Source: CAZNRY01 sp964575675 (lineage in GTDB: Bacteria > Eisenbacteria > RBG-16-71-46 > CAIMUX01 > VGJL01). From it: a DNA stretch of 7,266 nucleotides. The stretch covers positions 1 through 7,266 of the forward strand of contig CAZNRY010000183.1 of the NCBI GenBank assembly GCA_964575675.1. Reading direction: 5' to 3'. Position 1 is the stretch's first letter. Every line of letters starts with the position of its first letter. The translations under genes and the position numbers were made by a program. The notes beneath the pieces are model-generated. The model was not told where the DNA came from. It was given only the letters and a program-made list of their open reading frames with translations, and did no database searches. Positions 5,291-7,266 of this stretch are shown here, piece by piece.

Positions 5291-7138
5291 GTGAGTCGGC
5301 TCGAAGAGGACCTTCGGATGCTTCCCGACCGCAGCGGCGTCTATTTGTTCCGCGACCGCGGGGGTCGAATCCTCTATGTCGGCAAGGCGAAGCGTCTCCC
5401 AACCAGGGTCCGAAGCTACTTCCGTAAGAGCGGCGACAGGGAGGAGCGCCTCGCACGGCTCGTCCGGCGGATCGCGGACGTCGAGACCTTCGTCACGGGG
5501 ACGGAGACGGAGGCGTTGATCCTCGAGGCGAATCTCGTGCGCGAGCATCGCCCTCCGTTCAACATCGCTCTGAAGGACGACAAGAGCTACCCCTACCTGA
5601 AGGTTACCGTTGGACATCGCTTCCCCGGTCTCGCGCTCACGCGGCGCGCCGCGGACGATGGCTCGCGCTATTTCGGACCCTATACGCACGTCAAGGACTT
5701 GCGGCGTACCCTGAAGAGCCTTCGGAAGGTATTCCCGCTCAGAAACTGCAGCGACCGGCGGGTCGAGTCCTCGGAGCGCGAGTGTCTCGAGTACTTCATC
5801 GAGCGCTGCCCGGCCCCCTGTGCGGGTCGGATCGATGGGGGAGAGTACGGGAAGATCGTCACGAGACTCCTCCGGTTTCTCGGGGGCGACGTCGGGGGCG
5901 TTGCCGGCGAGATGCGCGCCCTCATGCTCACCCATGCGGGCGAGAAGCGTTTCGAGGAAGCCGCCCGCCTTCGCGACGACATCGACACGCTCGATCGTCT
6001 CGTGCTGCGTCAGCGGATGACGCCCCTGGTATCTGCCGACACGGACGTCGTCGCCGTCGTCGTCCGGGGAGACCGCGCGTGCGGCGTTTCACTGCACGTC
6101 CGCGAGGGGAAGGTCCTCGGCAAGGAACAAAGCCTGTTGCTGCGGGCGCGCGGGATCGCGGAGGCAGAGCTCCTGCGGGTGTTCCTCACGGGCGCCTATC
6201 TCGATGCCCCCGAGCTCCCCGCAGAGATCGTGACGGCGTTGTCGCCCAACGATTCAGGGGCGCTGGCCGCCCTGCTCTCCGACCGGGCTGGCCGCTCCGT
6301 CCGCCTCCGAACGATCAAGAGCGGGCCGCTTGGCCGGTTGCTCGAGGTGGCCCGCGAGAACGCCCATCTGCGCCTCGAGGAAGACGAGCTCCGGGGACGC
6401 AACCGAAGGGTTCGCGTCGATCCCGGGGTTTATAGCCTTCAGGAGCTTGCGGGGCTGCCGCGGACGCCCTACCGGATCGAAGGATTCGACATCTCGAACC
6501 TCGGGGCGCGCCAGGCGGTCGCCTCTCTCGTCTGCTTCCGCGATGGAATCCCGTTGAAGAGCGGCTATAGGCGATTTAGAATCAAGCAAGTGCAAGGGCC
6601 TGACGATGTTGCGATGATCGGGGAGGTGCTCCAGCGACATCTGCGACGTCTTCGGTCCGAGGGGAGCGCACCGCCCGATCTGATCTTGATCGACGGCGGC
6701 CCGGGGCAAGTCCGCCGGGCCGCAGAGGTCATGGCGGGCGAGGGGTTTGGTGAGATCTCCCTACTGGGGTTGGCGAAGCGAGAGGAACTGATCGTGTTCC
6801 CGGGACGGTCCGAGCCGCTCCGCTTGCCCCGCCGCTCGCCGGCGCTTCGGCTCCTTCAACGCGTCCGGGATGAAGCGCACCGCTTCGCAATCGGTTACCA
6901 TCGAAAGCTCCGGAGCAAGGAGCAGGTGCGGTCGGGCTTGGATCCATTGCCGGGGATCGGTCCGCGGAAGCGCGCGCTGCTCCTGCGTCGTTTCGGCAGC
7001 CTCGAGGCGATCCGCAGGGCGCCGACGGAGGCGCTAGCGGAGGTGCCCGGCATCGGACCGCGCACGGTGCAGAGGATCATCGAGGGGTTGAGAATGGAGC
7101 CCGGCGTGGCGCGCCCGGCAGGGGAGATTTCCCCGTGA
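5291..7138 (+). CDS. uvrC: UvrABC system protein C, excinuclease subunit UvrC
   Basis: UvrC joins the UvrB-DNA complex in nucleotide excision repair and cuts the damaged strand on both sides of the lesion. From GTG 5291 it has 615 residues, normal for the family, and begins like B. subtilis UvrC (LPDRSGVYLF). The GIY-YIG nuclease domain for the 3' cut spans about 12-95, with GVY 16-18, YVGKAK 29-34, R39 and catalytic-type E79. Four cysteines (153, 165, 173, 177) have the 12/8/4 spacing known for the E. coli [4Fe-4S] site. A UVR domain for UvrB contact lies near 203-238. The RNase H-like nuclease for the 5' cut has D400 (FDIS), D438 (QGPDD), D468 (LIDGG) and a conserved-type H530. Tandem helix-hairpin-helix motifs follow (LPGIGPRKRALLLRRFG about 553-569; VPGIGPRTVQRI about 586-600). 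No key residue is missing. The stop shares its A with the next start codon. Confidence 0.98.
   Translation: MSRLEEDLRMLPDRSGVYLFRDRGGRILYVGKAKRLPTRVRSYFRKSGDREERLARLVRRIADVETFVTGTETEALILEANLVREHRPPFNIALKDDKSYPYLKVTVGHRFPGLALTRRAADDGSRYFGPYTHVKDLRRTLKSLRKVFPLRNCSDRRVESSERECLEYFIERCPAPCAGRIDGGEYGKIVTRLLRFLGGDVGGVAGEMRALMLTHAGEKRFEEAARLRDDIDTLDRLVLRQRMTPLVSADTDVVAVVVRGDRACGVSLHVREGKVLGKEQSLLLRARGIAEAELLRVFLTGAYLDAPELPAEIVTALSPNDSGALAALLSDRAGRSVRLRTIKSGPLGRLLEVARENAHLRLEEDELRGRNRRVRVDPGVYSLQELAGLPRTPYRIEGFDISNLGARQAVASLVCFRDGIPLKSGYRRFRIKQVQGPDDVAMIGEVLQRHLRRLRSEGSAPPDLILIDGGPGQVRRAAEVMAGEGFGEISLLGLAKREELIVFPGRSEPLRLPRRSPALRLLQRVRDEAHRFAIGYHRKLRSKEQVRSGLDPLPGIGPRKRALLLRRFGSLEAIRRAPTEALAEVPGIGPRTVQRIIEGLRMEPGVARPAGEISP
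7121..7134 (+). promoter_or_regulatory. Small hairpin covering the ribosome-binding site of the recombinase gene
   Basis: GGGGA (7121-7125) and TCCCC (7130-7134) form a 5-base-pair stem with a GATT loop. The stem holds the only Shine-Dalgarno-like sequence (AGGGGAG, 7120-7126) before ATG 7138, and lies within the last uvrC codons. Ribosomes ending uvrC would open it, so it may enforce coupling. A stem this short may also be chance in GC-rich DNA. Confidence 0.3.
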
Positions 7139-7266
7139 TGGAATGGGGCGAGGCGCTGGATACCTACCTGGATCATCTGCGGCTCGAGAGACGTCTCTCG
7201 CAGCAGACGGTCCTCTCGTATCGAAGCGATCTGACGCAGCATCTCGTGTTTCTCCGGGGCGCCAGG
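7138..7266 (+). CDS. Tyrosine recombinase of the XerC/XerD type, N-terminal fragment
   Basis: The frame opens with ATG 7138, sharing one base with the uvrC stop (TGATG), and runs off the window after 43 codons. The fragment has the SAM-like core-binding domain start of Xer and phage-type integrases: YLDHLRLERRLSQQTVLSYR followed by a DLTQHLVFL helix. This matches the XerC/XerD pattern (family-typical L-x-x-E-R-x-L-S-x-x-T-x-x-x-Y-R-x-D-L). XerC/XerD resolve chromosome dimers at the dif site near the terminus. The catalytic domain (R, H, R, Y) lies outside the window, so XerC and XerD cannot be told apart, and an integrase of a mobile element is not excluded. The overlap with a housekeeping gene and similar base composition favour a resident Xer protein. 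Confidence 0.85.
   Translation, partial: MEWGEALDTYLDHLRLERRLSQQTVLSYRSDLTQHLVFLRGAR

Noticed and set aside
5204..5935. Open frame of 243 codons on the - strand opposite uvrC
   Set aside because: It follows the uvrC codon structure in mirror image, has no motif, and no ribosome-binding site was seen.

Overview
This is a GC-rich bacterial chromosomal window made almost wholly of housekeeping genes, all on the + strand. Codon third positions are strongly G/C, GTG starts occur, and genes are tightly packed with 1-4 base stop/start overlaps. The gene set (Der, PlsY, GpsA, a short MerR-type regulator, SurE, Pcm, Apt, UvrC, a Xer-type recombinase) and the MerR / tRNA-Pro / surE-pcm neighbourhood suggest a free-living Gram-negative lineage, such as a deltaproteobacterial-grade or FCB-group bacterium (Gemmatimonadota or Eisenbacteria type). 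The sequence alone does not fix the phylum. There is no phage, insertion sequence or CRISPR signal.

Region 1 (1-2547) is a translationally coupled cluster. It holds the 3' end of der (ribosome-assembly GTPase), plsY and gpsA (successive steps that make and then acylate glycerol-3-phosphate for phospholipids), and a 134-residue MerR-type DNA-binding protein. A GC-rich hairpin follows its stop codon.

Region 2 (about 2632-4262) opens with a candidate promoter and tRNA-Pro(GGG), followed 34 bases later by the overlapping pair surE-pcm (nucleotidase and protein isoaspartate repair methyltransferase). Region 3 (about 4331-5183) has the same design: a candidate promoter, tRNA-Pro(CGG), apt 31 bases later, then tRNA-Arg(CCT) and a convincing intrinsic terminator. 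Two of the three tRNA genes thus lie directly in front of a protein gene, apparently on the same transcript.

Region 4 (5291-7266) is uvrC (nucleotide excision repair nuclease), whose stop overlaps the start of a tyrosine recombinase gene cut off by the window end.

I see no undescribed multi-gene system here. The points most worth checking are small: tRNA-mRNA dicistronic units, a GGU leader in both proline tRNAs that can pair with the ACC of their own 3' end, an unusual anticodon loop in tRNA-Pro(GGG), and a hairpin over the ribosome-binding site of the recombinase gene.
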